Below are positions 11,315 to 22,591 of a DNA stretch of 64,000 bases, one piece after another. A program made the translations under genes and the position numbers. The stretch is from Ryuthela nishihirai (Eukaryota > Arthropoda > Arachnida > Araneae > Heptathelidae), in the NCBI GenBank assembly GCA_038380435.1, contig JAWZYU010000034.1, forward strand, positions 1,408,704 to 1,472,703, written 5' to 3'. The stretch's first letter is position 1. Each line of letters opens with the position of its first letter. The notes beneath the pieces were generated by a model. That model did not search any database. It saw nothing but the letters and a program-made list of their open reading frames with translations, and was not told the DNA's origin.

Positions 11315-11717
11315 CTGTATACCTGTCCGTTTCTACCACACAAAACATTAACTATCTGGTACGGCTCCCTGCTGTTGCGCTGTCTGACTGCTTCCTCGGC
11401 TTTGCCAGCCAAGACATCAAGCCAAAGATTTTATTGTGTGATCCTTTACACGTTTATTAAGCTCTCTGTAATGCTTTCTCTATTAGGACTAGTAGGTTAT
11501 TGATTAAGAACATTTCTGTAGTTATTTGTTTTTCAAAATAAGCTAAAGTGCCTTATCACTCAAATAATTTTGCCTCCTCTACACCTTTTTACCCAGAAGG
11601 GTACTGTTGGTATCAAGAAAATCCTGTTTTAAAGCGTCCCATTTCTCCTCAGTTTCAGTAGCAAGCAAACCATGCCAGTCATACTGACTAAGAAATCTAT
11701 CATGCTATGATGGTAAG

Positions 11718-11760
11718 CTTTGGCTATAAATGGGTCTTTCGGACTACTTTATAGCCAAAG
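11718..11760. repeat. 13-bp perfect inverted repeat, 17-nt spacer
   Basis: CTTTGGCTATAAA (11718-11730) pairs exactly with TTTATAGCCAAAG (11748-11760) inside the LINE remnant. Confidence 0.85.
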
Positions 11761-12464
11761 ATTATAAACTTTCTAACTTTTTTTAGCTTTAGCAAAGTTT
11801 TAGTTTAAGTTGGAAGACACTTTTAGCAAGGTTATGGTCAGTTCTAATTTGTGCTCCTGTATGTGACTAATATTCCTAACAGAACTAACCCATTTACTAG
11901 TTAATTAATTTGCATATTAAATAATATATGTATTCAATCATTTGCATCTTAGTTAATATATGATCAATCATATTGTTATGCAGCCCATCTGGTGAAACCG
12001 ACGTGGTATTCGCAATCGCGGTTTTACTTATTCTCAAACCATTAAGTTTGCTTACCTGTAGGAGACGTTGTCCATTTCCATTGGAACTACCAATAACAAA
12101 GGGACATATCCCCTTGCTGAAAAGTCAGATGAGTAGCTACTTTAGCATTGAAATCGCCTAGAACAAGGGTAATATCTCCTTTCTTGGCTGAATTCAAAAT
12201 ATCCTGAAGTTTTCTGTAAAACCTCTCCTTCTCATCCTCATGACGTCCTACAGTAGGGGTATAACAACAGATAACATTCAAGTGTTTAATGGTTGTTTTA
12301 AATTCAGATGTAAGAAACTTTCATTAATTCACTCATATCTTACATAGAAGAGCATCACTAGCATGTCTCCTGAGAAGCAGACCTACGCCATGAGGATGCT
12401 TTTTTATCTTCCCTCCCTGAAAAGGAAAAGCCCATTAATTCAGTATCCATAATCAAGCTCAGAG

Positions 12465-12707
12465 CCATTATTCCATTCATATTGGTATATGTGGTCAGTA
12501 CCAGGACTCTGGGTGGTTGACCACTCTTGATCAGGCAGAAAAAGAAAAAGTAGCCACAGTAATCCATATTAGTAGACCATACTGTTTTGGCAGCCGTCAC
12601 CTTCCATTCCCTTCCAGATGACAATATGTCTTTTGGAAGATATTAACAGCCTGCACCACGGTAAGGTTGGATCGGACTTTAAGTGCTAGGCCTGGCCGGT
12701 TCTGCGC
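12465..12707 (-). repeat. Left arm of an inverted repeat (LINE 5' part)
   Basis: The reverse complement of this segment matches 12987-13228 closely. Shared blocks include AAGTCCGATCCAACCTTACC, ATCTTCCAAAAGACATATTG and GATCAAGAGTGGTCAACCAC. Both arms read MSSGREWKV and WSTNMDYCGYFF, so this is old LINE-associated sequence. About 280 bp separates the arms. Confidence 0.85.
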
Positions 12708-12986
12708 ACCATCAAGATCAGTTGTTAGTTTGTGGCACACCGAGTGGTCATTTCATGCCTAATCATCGAAACAGCATTTCAATCGATATGGACACCAGGA
12801 AAGAGTGTTAATATAGAAAGTCAGTTTCGTCTATATATCACTTTCATGTCTAATCTTTGAAAGAACATGAGTCATAGAGTAATTGAAACATCTTCATGGC
12901 TTGCTTTCAACCAGTAACATAAATAATAAGAGGTAATATTTCATAAGTCTGTAAACGATAGCTACGTAGTCACTTGAAGGAGAGTG

Positions 12987-13228
12987 ATGATGCGCAGAAC
13001 CTGCCAGATCTAGCACTTAAAGTCCGATCCAACCTTACCGTGGTGCAGGCTGTTAATATCTTCCAAAAGACATATTGTCATCTGGAAGGGAATGGAAGGT
13101 TAAGGCTGCCAAAACAGTATGGTCTACTAATATGGATTACTGTGGCTACTTTTTCTGCCTGATCAAGAGTGGTCAACCACCCGGAGTTCTGGTACTGACC
13201 ACATATACCAATCTGAATGGACACCTTC
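12987..13228 (+). mobile_element. Right arm: second LINE 5' fragment, head-to-head
   Basis: Plus-strand copy of the segment at 12465-12707. Differences include a 6-bp TTTTTC insertion in the left arm and a few substitutions. After 13228 the similarity stops and no further LINE protein follows, so this is a 5' fragment. Confidence 0.75.
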
Positions 13229-13299
13229 GTATGTCCACACCAAGTCATTGCACCACCTTTTTTTTGTGCAATCCGCGAGCTATTTCTCTGAAGATGTTA

Positions 13300-14180
13300 T
13301 TCTGATGATAAATAAGCTTCTAAAAGAGAAAAAGAACGTGTAGAGAACAAGAAGTCCAACTACTGCGAAGCGAATTCTCATTAAAATAATTAATTTTAAT
13401 TAAATTGTATTGTTTGTTTCACTTTTTTTCAATATATCATACATAAGTTATTGATTATATAATTCCTTGGCAGCTCCCTATTCCATTTCAGTTTTCTATC
13501 TGGTCCTCAGCTAAAAAGGGTTTGCCCAGGCCTGGTGCACACGGACTTCCCTGATTTCACCTCCAATTCCCAAACAGTTTGGGGGGAGGGCGTACGGAAT
13601 CGGACAATAACCTTGAACACCACTTCATGTTCAGGCAAATGATATGACAATATGTCTCTTGAGTCGATGCTTCTTCATTTGGATAAGACGGAAAACATTG
13701 TTTTAGACCACAAGAATATTGCTATTTTTCTCCGGAGGATCGCTGAAATCACGATTTAAAAATACACTTTAAATTCGTTTCAGTCTACTTTGGATGACGA
13801 AAAATTAATAAATAATTAATTTTTGAACAGTTTTGCTCTTACCGCAAAAGCGAAAAGAACGTATCCCTATCTGTTGTAAATGACATGATTGTTGGATCAT
13901 AAATCCTTGAAGCCGTGGCCCCGAGCATTTATTTATAAAGAGAGTTCTCTACGGAATAAAAGAAAGTCACGAAATTCTGCCAATAGCTGGGTGGTCGCAT
14001 GAACACTTCACAAGAGTTTGCAGTTATGTACAAAAAGAAGTTTATTGACAGGAATTTAAACCCAATATATAATGCGACTCTTTCTTAGAACCTCGAACAA
14101 ACTAAGGCGAACATGGCAAAAAATCATTTTCCACAGCACACTTAGTTGGCAAAGAGCCTGACCTCTTCGTCCTCACGAGC
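13300..14180. other. Intron sequence without recognisable elements
   Basis: AT-rich with no coding or repeat signature that I could assign. Confidence 0.45.
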
Positions 14181-14183
14181 TGA

Positions 14184-14522
14184 TAGGATTTTTTTATCTC
14201 TGAGCGGCTGTTTTTCCACAAAATGGACCATATGACCAGTTCACAAAGACACCAAGGACGTAGAGAAGATTGTGGGAAGAGGATCCATTGGACAGCAATT
14301 AGTCTCCCGTCAAGGCCATCCAGGGATTGCTTTAACATGCATAGGGTATGACTCTCATGCACACGGGAGTTACGGCTTAGCATCCAATCGGCGAGACGGT
14401 GGTCTTTCTCACCCAGGGCTGGGTGGGAGTTCAGCAGAGAGAAATCTCAACTCTGGCACAGGTGAGACTCGGACCTGAGAAACTGTATATTACGAGCATG
14501 GAGCTCCGCCGACTGATCTAAC
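14184..14522 (-). mobile_element. Old SINE family A copy
   Basis: Degenerate minus-strand copy. TTTTATCTCTGAGCGGC opens it, GTCTCCCGTCAAGGCCATCC lies in the middle, and the head is recognisable as GACTCGGACCTGAGAA and CGCCGACTGATC. It is more diverged than the copies at 10926 and 17515. Confidence 0.8.
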
Positions 14523-14529
14523 CTCGCTA

Positions 14530-15123
14530 CACTATGCTGATGCCAAACGCAGATGACTTCAAACAAAGTCTTCATCCTCAACTTTCAAACCCGGTCTGTG
14601 GTGTTTGGTTCGCATAGGGACCAATATTGATGTGACGCGACTGCCTCAGCTACCTGTCAAGTAGGCAGATATGATGAGCCGCTATGCACCCCCTACATCC
14701 GGCACATCCACACAAGCCATCTCTAGTTTCCTTGCGCTGGAGGGGCTAACGGTCACCAGTCCTGACATCTATTTTTTGCACAATTTGCTCAGATTATCAA
14801 AAGTCCCAGCAGCAATGTCTATTCTTTTGTTCATCTCATGTCGCGCATTATCAGAATTTGTCACACAGCTGCCGAATAATGTGCCCATGTGAAAAGTGTG
14901 TGCCACTCCTAAGTAAATATCTTGGTATGTCTATGGTACTCAGTATCGAATTTCTCGATGATTCACATAAATACCATAAGAAGGCTTTAACGATAAATTT
15001 AGTTCTTAATAGAAATTGATTTATGCATTTTCCACTTAATTTTTTCATTACTGTATTTTATTTCTTTCATCGTTTAAAAAGAATTACCTTTTGTGTCGTC
15101 ATCTTTTAAATTTTCGGTTTCAG
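14530..15123. other. Intron sequence before exon 15124
   Basis: No element was recognised. The region ends in the polypyrimidine/acceptor ATTTTCGGTTTCAG at 15123. Confidence 0.5.
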
Positions 15124-15334
15124 CTTAAATATACCGCTGCAGCCCGTCGTTCAGTAAATAAAATGTTTATTGGAGGATTGAAAGAGGAAGTAGATGTAGC
15201 CGATTTGCAGGCATACTTTTCAAGATACGGGAATATTGTGAACATTGATATTCGACGAGAACGTGAAACAGGCAGGAAACGAGGCTTTGCCTTTGTGGAG
15301 TTTGATGACTACGATCCTGTTGACAAGGTCATTC
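15124..15334 (+). CDS. hnRNP A/B-like protein, exon with first part of RRM2
   Basis: This exon of 211 nt enters in phase 0 and leaves one base of the next codon, with donor ATTC|GTAAGT. It encodes the inter-RRM linker (LKYTAAARRSVNK) and most of RRM2: RNP2 is MFIGGL and RNP1 is KRGFAFVEF. FDDYDPVDKVI follows, like FDDHDSVDKIV in vertebrate hnRNP A1. The linker is diverged from vertebrate forms, but the spacing between RRMs is close to the family norm. The preceding intron (10144-15123, about 5 kb) and following intron (15335-23677, about 8.3 kb) are full of transposons. The frame is intact. Confidence 0.9.
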
Positions 15335-15890
15335 GTAAGTACCTGCCTTCGTTTATCTATGACTTTTTACTCCTTTGTTTACAATGAGTATTGAGTAATA
15401 TAGAAACCTTTTTCTGATGTTTGCTGAGACGAATCAACAATAGAAAGATCATGCCTTCACCCAGGATTCGAGGTAACACTTCAGGATGTTTCGCTGCTAT
15501 AATGAATTCGTAAAATTGCTGCTCGCCTGGTACTTTGCATATATCTAAAATCTTGCTCTAAAAATGTGTCATGAGCCCCTGCAGGAGTAAGGGTGGAGCA
15601 AATACGTACTTATCCCAACCCCTAGAAACGGGCAATAGCATTCAAAATATGTCCATTAAAGGATCGTGTTTTTTTTTTTCAATTTCAGACTGCGCAGTTA
15701 GAAGCCTTGTCTTATTTACACATGTCGCCTCAAAAATATCGAATCAAACCCCTAATTTTTAAAAACGAAATTCGTACTCTAATGATAAAAGGCATAAAAA
15801 CGAGAAAAATACTTTGAAAATAAAAGCGTTTTCCATGCCTAATGTTCGTTTTTTTTTTTTGTTACAAATTTTGCTATTCAACCAATTTTT
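15335..15890. other. Intron sequence, poly-T tracts
   Basis: Contains T-runs at about 15668-15680 and 15849-15861. No element is assignable. Confidence 0.45.
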
Positions 15891-15898
15891 ACAATTAT

Positions 15899-17082
15899 CA
15901 CCGATAAGCCAAAACATTAAAACCACCTACCTAATATGATGTAAGTCCTCTTACCACCAAAAGAGCTCTCACCTGATGTGGCATAGATTCAACGAGATGT
16001 TGGTAGGTGACGCTTCATATTTGGCACTGTGACTGCAACAGTAAATTACGTGGTTGGGGTGATGTTGCTCGTATCCGTTTCCCCAACTCAAACCACAAAT
16101 GCTCGATAGGGTTCATGTCCGGCGAATTTGGGGGCCATGGCAATAAATGAAATTCCTCATCATGTTGTAGGAACCATTCCTGATCCTTCTTCGCAGTGTG
16201 ACATGAGGCATTGTCTTGTTGAAAGACTCCATCTCCACCAGACAATGCAATCGCCATAAAGGGGTGTACTTGGTTAGCCACGATGTTCAGGTAGGTGACA
16301 GCTGTCAGAGTTTGCTCTACAGGGATAAATGGCCCAAGTGTTCCCCAATAAAATATTGCCCAGACCATCACATTTCCTCCTGGATCCGTCGCACAGTGCA
16401 TCCAGGTGAGAAGGCTTCCGTGGGTAAACGTCGCACACGAGCTCGTCCGTCCACATGGTGTAACAGAAAACGGGATTCGTCTGACCATGCGACCCTCTTC
16501 CAGTCTTCTATGGTCCAATGCCAATAATTACGTGCCCACTGCAAGCGTTGATGACGGTGAACGGCTGTGAGCATAGGCACACAAATGGGTCTGCGGAGAC
16601 CCATATCCAAGAGCTTACGATTAACTGTGTGTTCGGGCACATTGGATCCTTTATCACAATTGAAATTATGGGTAATGTCAGCCGCAATAGCCTTCCTGTT
16701 GCTGCAAACAAGACGAGATAGCCTACGCTGACCTTTGGCATCAATGAGGCGTGGCCGGCCCACGCCTTGTTGACGGCTCAAAGTGTCATCTGTTTCGGAC
16801 CATCTTTGATGGGTACTAATTACTGCCTAGCTTGAGCAGCCTACCAGCGTCGCTGTTTCGAAGATGCTCTTACCAAGGCGTCTTGCCTTAACGATCTGGC
16901 CTTTGTTGAAGTCAGATAAATCCTTTACTTTTTCCACGTTGAGACGAAACGAAATACTGACTGCGAGAGCTCCCACCCAGGTATTATATATATCATTCGC
17001 GACCTTGGCACGTGACACTGATTGGCTGCACGCGCTTCTTTGCATAACGCAGAGGTGGTTTTAATGTATTGGCTGATTGGTG
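15899..17082 (-). mobile_element. Complete Tc1-like element with matching terminal repeats
   Basis: The left end CACCGATAAGCCAAAACATT and the complement of the right end, CACCAATCAGCCAATACATT, match with three differences over these 20 bases and continue as AAAACCACC. TA lies next to both ends. At about 1.18 kb it is the size of an autonomous Tc1 element. The transposase gene it carries is broken, so it can no longer move by itself. Confidence 0.88.
16015..17045 (-). pseudogene. Tc1-family transposase, DD36E-like spacing, frameshifted
   Basis: Three successive minus-strand frames cover one transposase. About 16827-16945 has the HTH region ([19 protein letters not shown]). About 16368-16781 has the second HTH (GVGRPRLIDAKGQRRLSRLV) and the first catalytic Asp in AWSDESRF. 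About 16015-16400 has GGNVMVWAIF, the second Asp in FQQDNASCH and the Glu in PIEHLW. In the readable frame 36 residues lie between the second Asp and the Glu, compared with 34 in classical Tc1. At least two frameshifts separate the parts. The enzyme class cuts and pastes DNA at TA sites. The gene is antisense in a host intron. Confidence 0.85.
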
Positions 17083-17099
17083 TATAAAATTAATATATA

Positions 17100-17440
17100 T
17101 ATAACATCATTTAACAGAGTTGTTCTTTCTCGACCTTTGGCCGAATGCATGTTTTGAACTGAGCCAAACTGTTTTGGCGCAACTGGCATTCACATTCGAC
17201 CAAATAATTTCATTCACATGAGTTACCCCTCGAATGGGATACGAACCCATGACCTGTTGATTGCATGCGTGCGCTCGTGTCATAGATGGCACCATTAGCG
17301 ACTGCATAGGGAAAGCTTATAATCAGAGTTTTCTGAAGAAATAGCTAGCTCTCGAAAGCACAGTGGTTGAGCCCTTGGTGGATCAGGAGGTCGTATCCCA
17401 CTCGAGGTGAAACTCGTTTTTTCAGCATTCTTTATCATGA
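17100..17440. repeat. Pair of tRNA-like repeats, head to head (family D)
   Basis: Minus-strand 17200-17310 contains a B-box-like GGTTCGTATCCCATTCGAG. Plus-strand 17345-17415 contains a related GGTCGTATCCCACTCGAGG after GTGGTTGAGC. These look like two diverged copies of one tRNA-derived repeat in opposite orientations. Borders are not clear. Confidence 0.4.
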
Positions 17441-17514
17441 ATCATATTAACAACATTTCACTCTAAGACTGTATTAATCACTTACTTTAATTACTTGTTG
17501 TCCTGTTCTTCTGG

Positions 17515-17905
17515 AGGGCGGGGGTGGCTCAGTCGGTAGCGCGTCAGGCTCGTAATCTGTACTTCCCAGGTTCGAGTCCCAGCTGGGTCAGCGTTGAGAT
17601 TTATCTCCGCAAAATTCCCCGTCCTGCCCACGGTCAGTAGGGGACACCGATGGGCTTGGAAAGGCCGCCGTCCGTCGGATGGGACGTTAAGCCGTGGCTC
17701 CGTGTGCGGGAGAGCCATATGCCCTCTGCACGTTAAAGAACACGCTGGATGGCCTTGACGGGATTCTACCATCTGTCTCCCAACAGCTATTCCAGTGGGT
17801 CCCCTCCCCCAACCTTCTCTGAGCCTTCGGGGTCCATGTGACCTGGCCATTTAGCCCATGGTGTGCAAAAAAGTGCCGCTCAGAAGTAAAACAACCCAAC
17901 CCAAG
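17515..17905 (+). mobile_element. Full-length SINE family A with 12-bp target duplication
   Basis: 391 bp, very similar to the copy at 10926-11314. A-box TGGCTCAGTCGG and B-box GGTTCGAGTCC are intact, and the end is ACAACCCAACCCAAG. CTGTTCTTCTGG flanks it at 17503-17514 and 17906-17917. Confidence 0.93.
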
Positions 17906-17929
17906 CTGTTCTTCTGGTTGCAGATTTCT

Positions 17930-19090
17930 TTTAACTGTACTTTCTATTTATCAGGCAACAAGGTCACACCCGATTTCGACCTTTCTTCTGTGCCCCATTT
18001 TTTATGTTTTTTTTTCCTTCCTCCCTTTCTCAATTAAAGAATATTGGGCGGTGTCGGCGTTTCGTGATTACAATTTTTGGTGGGAACCTTTGCCTAGCAG
18101 AGGCAGGGCGCGGATGCAGGACAATTTTTCGGAGAGGTGCCTGGTATTGAATTGAACCGAATCAGACAGAAAAGATGTTCCATAATGCATATGTAATATT
18201 TTTTTTCAGCTATTCTCAAAACGAATTTTTTCACAAAAACTTCCGGGAAAAAAAACGTGTAAAAGAGTTCTAGTCATTTCTAATCAATTCAGTATTTTGT
18301 CTCTACCCTGTAACAATTTCATATATATATATGTATTTATCCTATCCGTTCTAGTGGTATTTAAAAAATATTTGTGAAAAATTATATAATATATAGGTTT
18401 ATTATTTATTTATTTTTTCCCCATTCCGATTTTAAATTTATATTTATTATTTTAAACTGAATTACTTGTAGTAAATTATCATTTGAGCTGTTTTCTATTA
18501 TGGTTATATTTAATTTACAATATTAATTTATTGTATAATATATATTTTATTACCTATTTTAATTTATTTTGCAATGAACTGTATAAAAGTGATATGGTAA
18601 TAAATTTATTTATGAAAAAAATGATTGAAAAAGAGAATTAATTATGAGAGCTGCTGGTATTGAACCGGAAACGTTTGAGTTGCAAATAAAAAAATATATT
18701 TCGTCGACGGAACTAAGCATTGCTTGCGAAATTTTGTGTTAAAATGTATTATTAGTATTCCGTTGTACCAAAATGTTCAACACATTTTTCATCTATGTAT
18801 TTAATGTTCTTTTCAAACTGCTCATACACAACCATCCTAACTGAGCAAAATACAAGTTTGGCAATCCAGTTGAAGTTCAGTTGAACACATATTGCCGGGA
18901 AAGTTTAGGCCTGTTGAATCTGGCACAATCAAATGAAGAATTTCACTAAATAACAAGATCTTCGACTATTGGTTGCAATGGTGGAATCAGCCAATCAAGT
19001 GTTACGGGCCACTTCAAAAGTATGACCTGGCTCCTGCAGTTTAACGCTATTGTATTTCAGCAAATGCACATTTGTCTCATCGCTATTATA
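17930..19090. other. AT-rich intron sequence
   Basis: No coding or mobile-element signature apart from AT-rich runs such as at 18320-18610. Confidence 0.45.
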
Positions 19091-19092
19091 TA

Positions 19093-20548
19093 CAAGAGTG
19101 AATCTGAAAAAGTGGGCAAAACTTTACGTGGTGGTAGAACGCAGCTATACGAGCAATATTCGTCATAGAATGTATGGTCGGAACGCAAGCGGTGAGAAGT
19201 TAAAAGGTAGTTTTCCACTGTCACATTTAAAGAATGAACACAAGAAGGAGAGGAGATACTTCAGAAAACATTTTATTAACAGGAATGTAATTGAGGTACA
19301 TGCTCAAAGAAATTGCTCAAAAGAGCTGCCGCCAGCTGTAATGCAGGCTTCACACCTGCGGGATAGGGACCGACGCACATTTGCGAAGACACCAGGCATT
19401 CCCCGAATATCGCCGGCAACAACGGCGATCCTGGCGACTAGATCCATATCGGTTTCAATGGGGCACTCGTAGATTAGGCTTTTCATATGGCCCCACAGGA
19501 AAAAGTCCAAACACGAGAGATCCGGCGATCTTGGTGGCCAAGCTATGGGACCACCTCGACCAATCCATCGCCCTGGGAATGTTGCATGTAAAGTGTTCCG
19601 CATATCTAAGCTGAAGTGTGCAGGCGCACCGTCGTGCTGGAACCACATTCTCGACCTGCTGGGGGTTGGAATCGGACGCAGCAGCTCCAGCAACACCTCT
19701 CGTAGGAATGTGTTATACGATTTGCCGTCCAGACGGTGTGGCAGGAGATATGGGCCAACCAAATGGTCATGGAGGATCCCTGCCCAAACATTTACGGAGA
19801 ACCGCTGCTGGAACGAATGAGGACGTGTGGCATGCGGGTTCGTAGATGCCCACGTGTGTGAATTGTGGGTATTCAAAACGCCCTCACGGGTGAAAGTGCA
19901 CTCGTCCGTAAACAGAACATGTGCCCCAAAATCCGGCTGTGCTGCATTCTTCTGGAGGTACCAACGTGCGAAATCGACACGTGGCTGATAGTCCGCCAAT
20001 GACAACGCTTGTACCTTCTGCATACGATAGGGGTGCATTCCTTCCTCCTGTAGCACACGGCAAACTGACATTTGGGACACGTGTACTGCATGGGAAACAT
20101 CCTGGTCGCTCTTCCACCCTACGCAGAATGTCCTCTGCAAGTTGCGGCGTCCTGACACTCCTTTCACGCCCTGCGTCTTGCTTGGCCGCGGCGAAGGATC
20201 CCGTTTCACACAGCCTCCGATGCAAACGCTCGAAGGTTTTCCGATCTGGAGTGCATCTCATCGGAAACCGGTCGCGGTAACGTCTCTGTGCCTCACTTGC
20301 ATTCCCGTCCGCCGCACCGTACACAAAGTGCATATCCGCCATTTCGTGGTTAGTATAACCAGCCATCCTCTCGGCAATCCACGGTAGAAATGCCGTTGGG
20401 TGCGAGGACCGACCCTTTTATACCATTTCCAACGCCACCTAGCGGCTCGCCGTTTGCGTTCCGCCCATACTTTCTATGACGAATATTGCTCGTATAGCTG
20501 CGTTCTATCACCCCGTAAAGTTTTGCCCACTTTTTCAGATTCACCCTG
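19093..20548 (-). mobile_element. Mariner-like element with about 100-bp terminal inverted repeats
   Basis: The left end 19093-19192 and right end 20449-20548 are inverted copies. Both contain GTGAATCTGAAAAAGTGGGC, AAAACTTTACG and GAGCAATATTCGTCATAGAA and differ at only a handful of positions. TA (within TATA) borders each end. About 1.46 kb in all. It carries one transposase gene (19304-20366). Between the left repeat and the gene lie about 110 bp of non-coding sequence. Confidence 0.92.
19304..20366 (-). pseudogene. Mariner-like transposase (DUF4817 type, DD41D spacing), one frameshift
   Basis: The gene starts at 20366 with MAGYTNHEMADMHFVYG, the N-terminal helix-turn-helix seen in DUF4817 transposase-like proteins of arthropods. 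TFERLHRRLCETGSF follows. Near 20100 the frame shifts by one base and the remaining 220-odd residues read through. The first catalytic Asp is in LFTDECTFTREG, the second is in WFQHDGAPAHF, and PPRSPDLSCLDFFLWG carries the third acidic position. 41 residues lie between the second Asp and the Asp of SCLDFF, i.e. DD41D spacing. The C-terminus is RRCEACITAGGSSFEQFL. Apart from the frameshift it is in good condition, so the insertion is probably young. A fragment with a related C-terminus is at 43270-43363. Confidence 0.88.
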
Positions 20549-22590
20549 TATAATTTAAGATCATAATGGAAAAGTTAGTATTGTATAAAATAAAGCAGAC
20601 GACGGAGCAGTAAATTCTCTGATTGTCTTACCTAGCAGAGCAAATAATGATCACATAACGAATTTGAAATTAATATTATGTTGATTTAGATATCACAAAT
20701 GACGGATACTAAATTCGTAATTCAAACCTGAATTGGGATCTTTCCTTGCTCTCTTTTTCAAGTGATTCACTTTGCTTTAAATAGAGAGCAAGGAAGAAGC
20801 TTCCGAAACCTGTTAAGAAAAAAATTGGAACAAGGGACAGCTAGCTCTACCCAGAAGAACAATGTAGCAAGTAAGGGATCAATACAGTTATATAGTGAAA
20901 TCTAATTAATATGACTGAAATATTATGATTGACTAATGATCTATTAATAATTATTTATCTTTGTCGAGACAGACATTTCTTTTCAAATCCATTTCCCATT
21001 GATATATTACAGATTCATTTTTTCAATTAAATATTACCCAGTATGAGATATATTAGCTATATATACAGTATGTTCCCGTTGATTTATTGATGATACAATC
21101 AAATGTGTATCTTACAAATATCGTCAAGAAATTGAAGTATAATGAAAAGTATTTGAAATAAGTTTTCACACTTTTTATAAAAAGATTATGTAGAACTAAT
21201 GAAGTGTATAATTTCTGAGCAGGTCCGCTGTTCCTAGGAGATTTAAAGAGTTTTGGGCTATGTAGGCCTAAACACACTGTCAATTTTGCAGACTTTTCAT
21301 GGGTGTTACTCGAAATTACGACTCTTTTCAGTTAGCTAATAGGATTAAAAAGGCTTAACCAATTAGCTAAGACGCTTGACCACAACTATCTAAAAGGCTA
21401 ATTCACAAGAACTCCAAAAGGTAAGAGAAAATGGCAGAGGAAAGGGACTTACTGGACAGTTGGTAAGGAACAGAAGGAAATGTTTTTATCGTGAAGAGCG
21501 TAGGGAGATTAAAAATGGCGGATTTCCTCACAGACGCATGAAACACTCGCCTAGGACCTTCACACTCAGGAGGGCCTCAGAAGAGTTAGTTTAATTTTTA
21601 AAACATTTTATTTGGTAAATATTTCACAATTAGTATAATTTACTACTTAAATACATATCTCGTGTTTTTACCTAGGTTAATACTGGTATTATAGGATTTT
21701 TGCTAAATACACTACAAAGAACAGATATTTATTTTTCCACTATTTTTCTACCATTTTTCTACTTTTCTTCTATTTTTTTTATTATTTTTTCAGTATGTGC
21801 AAACCTATAAAATATGTATTTAAATTTTCTTTTGATGCATTTTATAATTCAATATATTTAATCTACTGCATGCATTTTCCATTCGAAAGTTGTAAACATT
21901 TATAAGAATACCCCCCCCCCCTCCCACAGACTGTTGGGGTGCCTCTCGAACTCTTTGTTCCTGGGGCCTTCAGATGCCATAATCTGCAACTGGGAGTTTA
22001 CGATTTTTACATATCTTCTCGTACAGAACCTGATCTGGGGCCTGATCCCCCCCTTTCAGAATGGTAATAAAGGTAATAGAAGCAAAAGATTATTAAACTT
22101 ATTTATATTTCATGCATTCTTCAAGAAATTTTTTAAAGACTTCTAAAATGGAGAGAGAAATACTGCATTGGAAATCCAATCTCTTCCCCCACCCCACCCC
22201 TTTTACGGCCCGATTGTGTTTCTCCCCCATCCTACCCCTCACTTTTTTTTCCTGCTCTCATGTATAGCTAGCTGCCTTACGAAGCACATCGATGTCCGCT
22301 TTCTCACAGAACACAGAAAGGGGATTGGAGAAAATCTGAATGCATATGCAAAGATCAGGTTAAGGAGCCTGGCCACTGATCCGACCCCGCCTCTTTCCCA
22401 AGTTAAAAAAACTTTCGATATGTGTGCCCAAGGTCATGCATTTTTTCTTTCCTTCAGAAATTTAAAACTTACTCTTTCATCAAATATTCAAGATCAGATT
22501 TTATTTCAATGACTTTTAAAATCTAGGTTCGCAATAAGAATTTCAATATAGCCTAGAACCCAACTCTCTATGTTGACTGACACAGTACAT
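20549..22590. other. AT-rich intron, one hairpin, possible eroded SINE
   Basis: TTCCTTGCTCTCT (20742-20754) pairs with AGAGAGCAAGGAA (20783-20795). Around 21370-21480 faint SINE family A phrases remain (CAAGAACTCCAAAAGG, ACTTACTGGACAG). C-runs lie at 21911-21922 and near 22220. No gene is recognised. Confidence 0.4.
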
Positions 22591-22591
22591 G

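Larger units (their letters stand above)
10490..12710 (-). mobile_element. LINE remnant (endonuclease and RT parts), minus strand
   Basis: Reading the minus strand from 12700 downwards, about 12375-12410 gives HPHGVGLLLRRHASDALL and 12110-12281 gives NVICCYTPTV and VLGDFNAKVATH. These are endonuclease motifs of RTE/CR1-type LINEs. Around 10840-10890 reads [16 protein letters not shown], just before the reverse transcriptase domain. Around 10540-10700 reads PKDFTRIIITTILKKGDETIGVS, part of the RT palm with substitutions. The body is broken by stops, frameshifts and the SINE at 10926-11314. It is in the first identified intron of the hnRNP gene, antisense to it. A relative lies at 50235-52845 on the plus strand. 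Confidence 0.7.

Noticed and set aside
10744..11348. Open frames of about 100-130 codons with the recurring phrase LNVPSDGRRPFQAHRCPLL
   Set aside because: The same peptide appears in every family A SINE copy (also at 8830, 17491 and 23823). It is a translation of the SINE body and not a gene.
19381..20387. Plus-strand open frames of 75-119 codons
   Set aside because: They are the antisense of the mariner-like transposase, whose catalytic motifs are on the minus strand.
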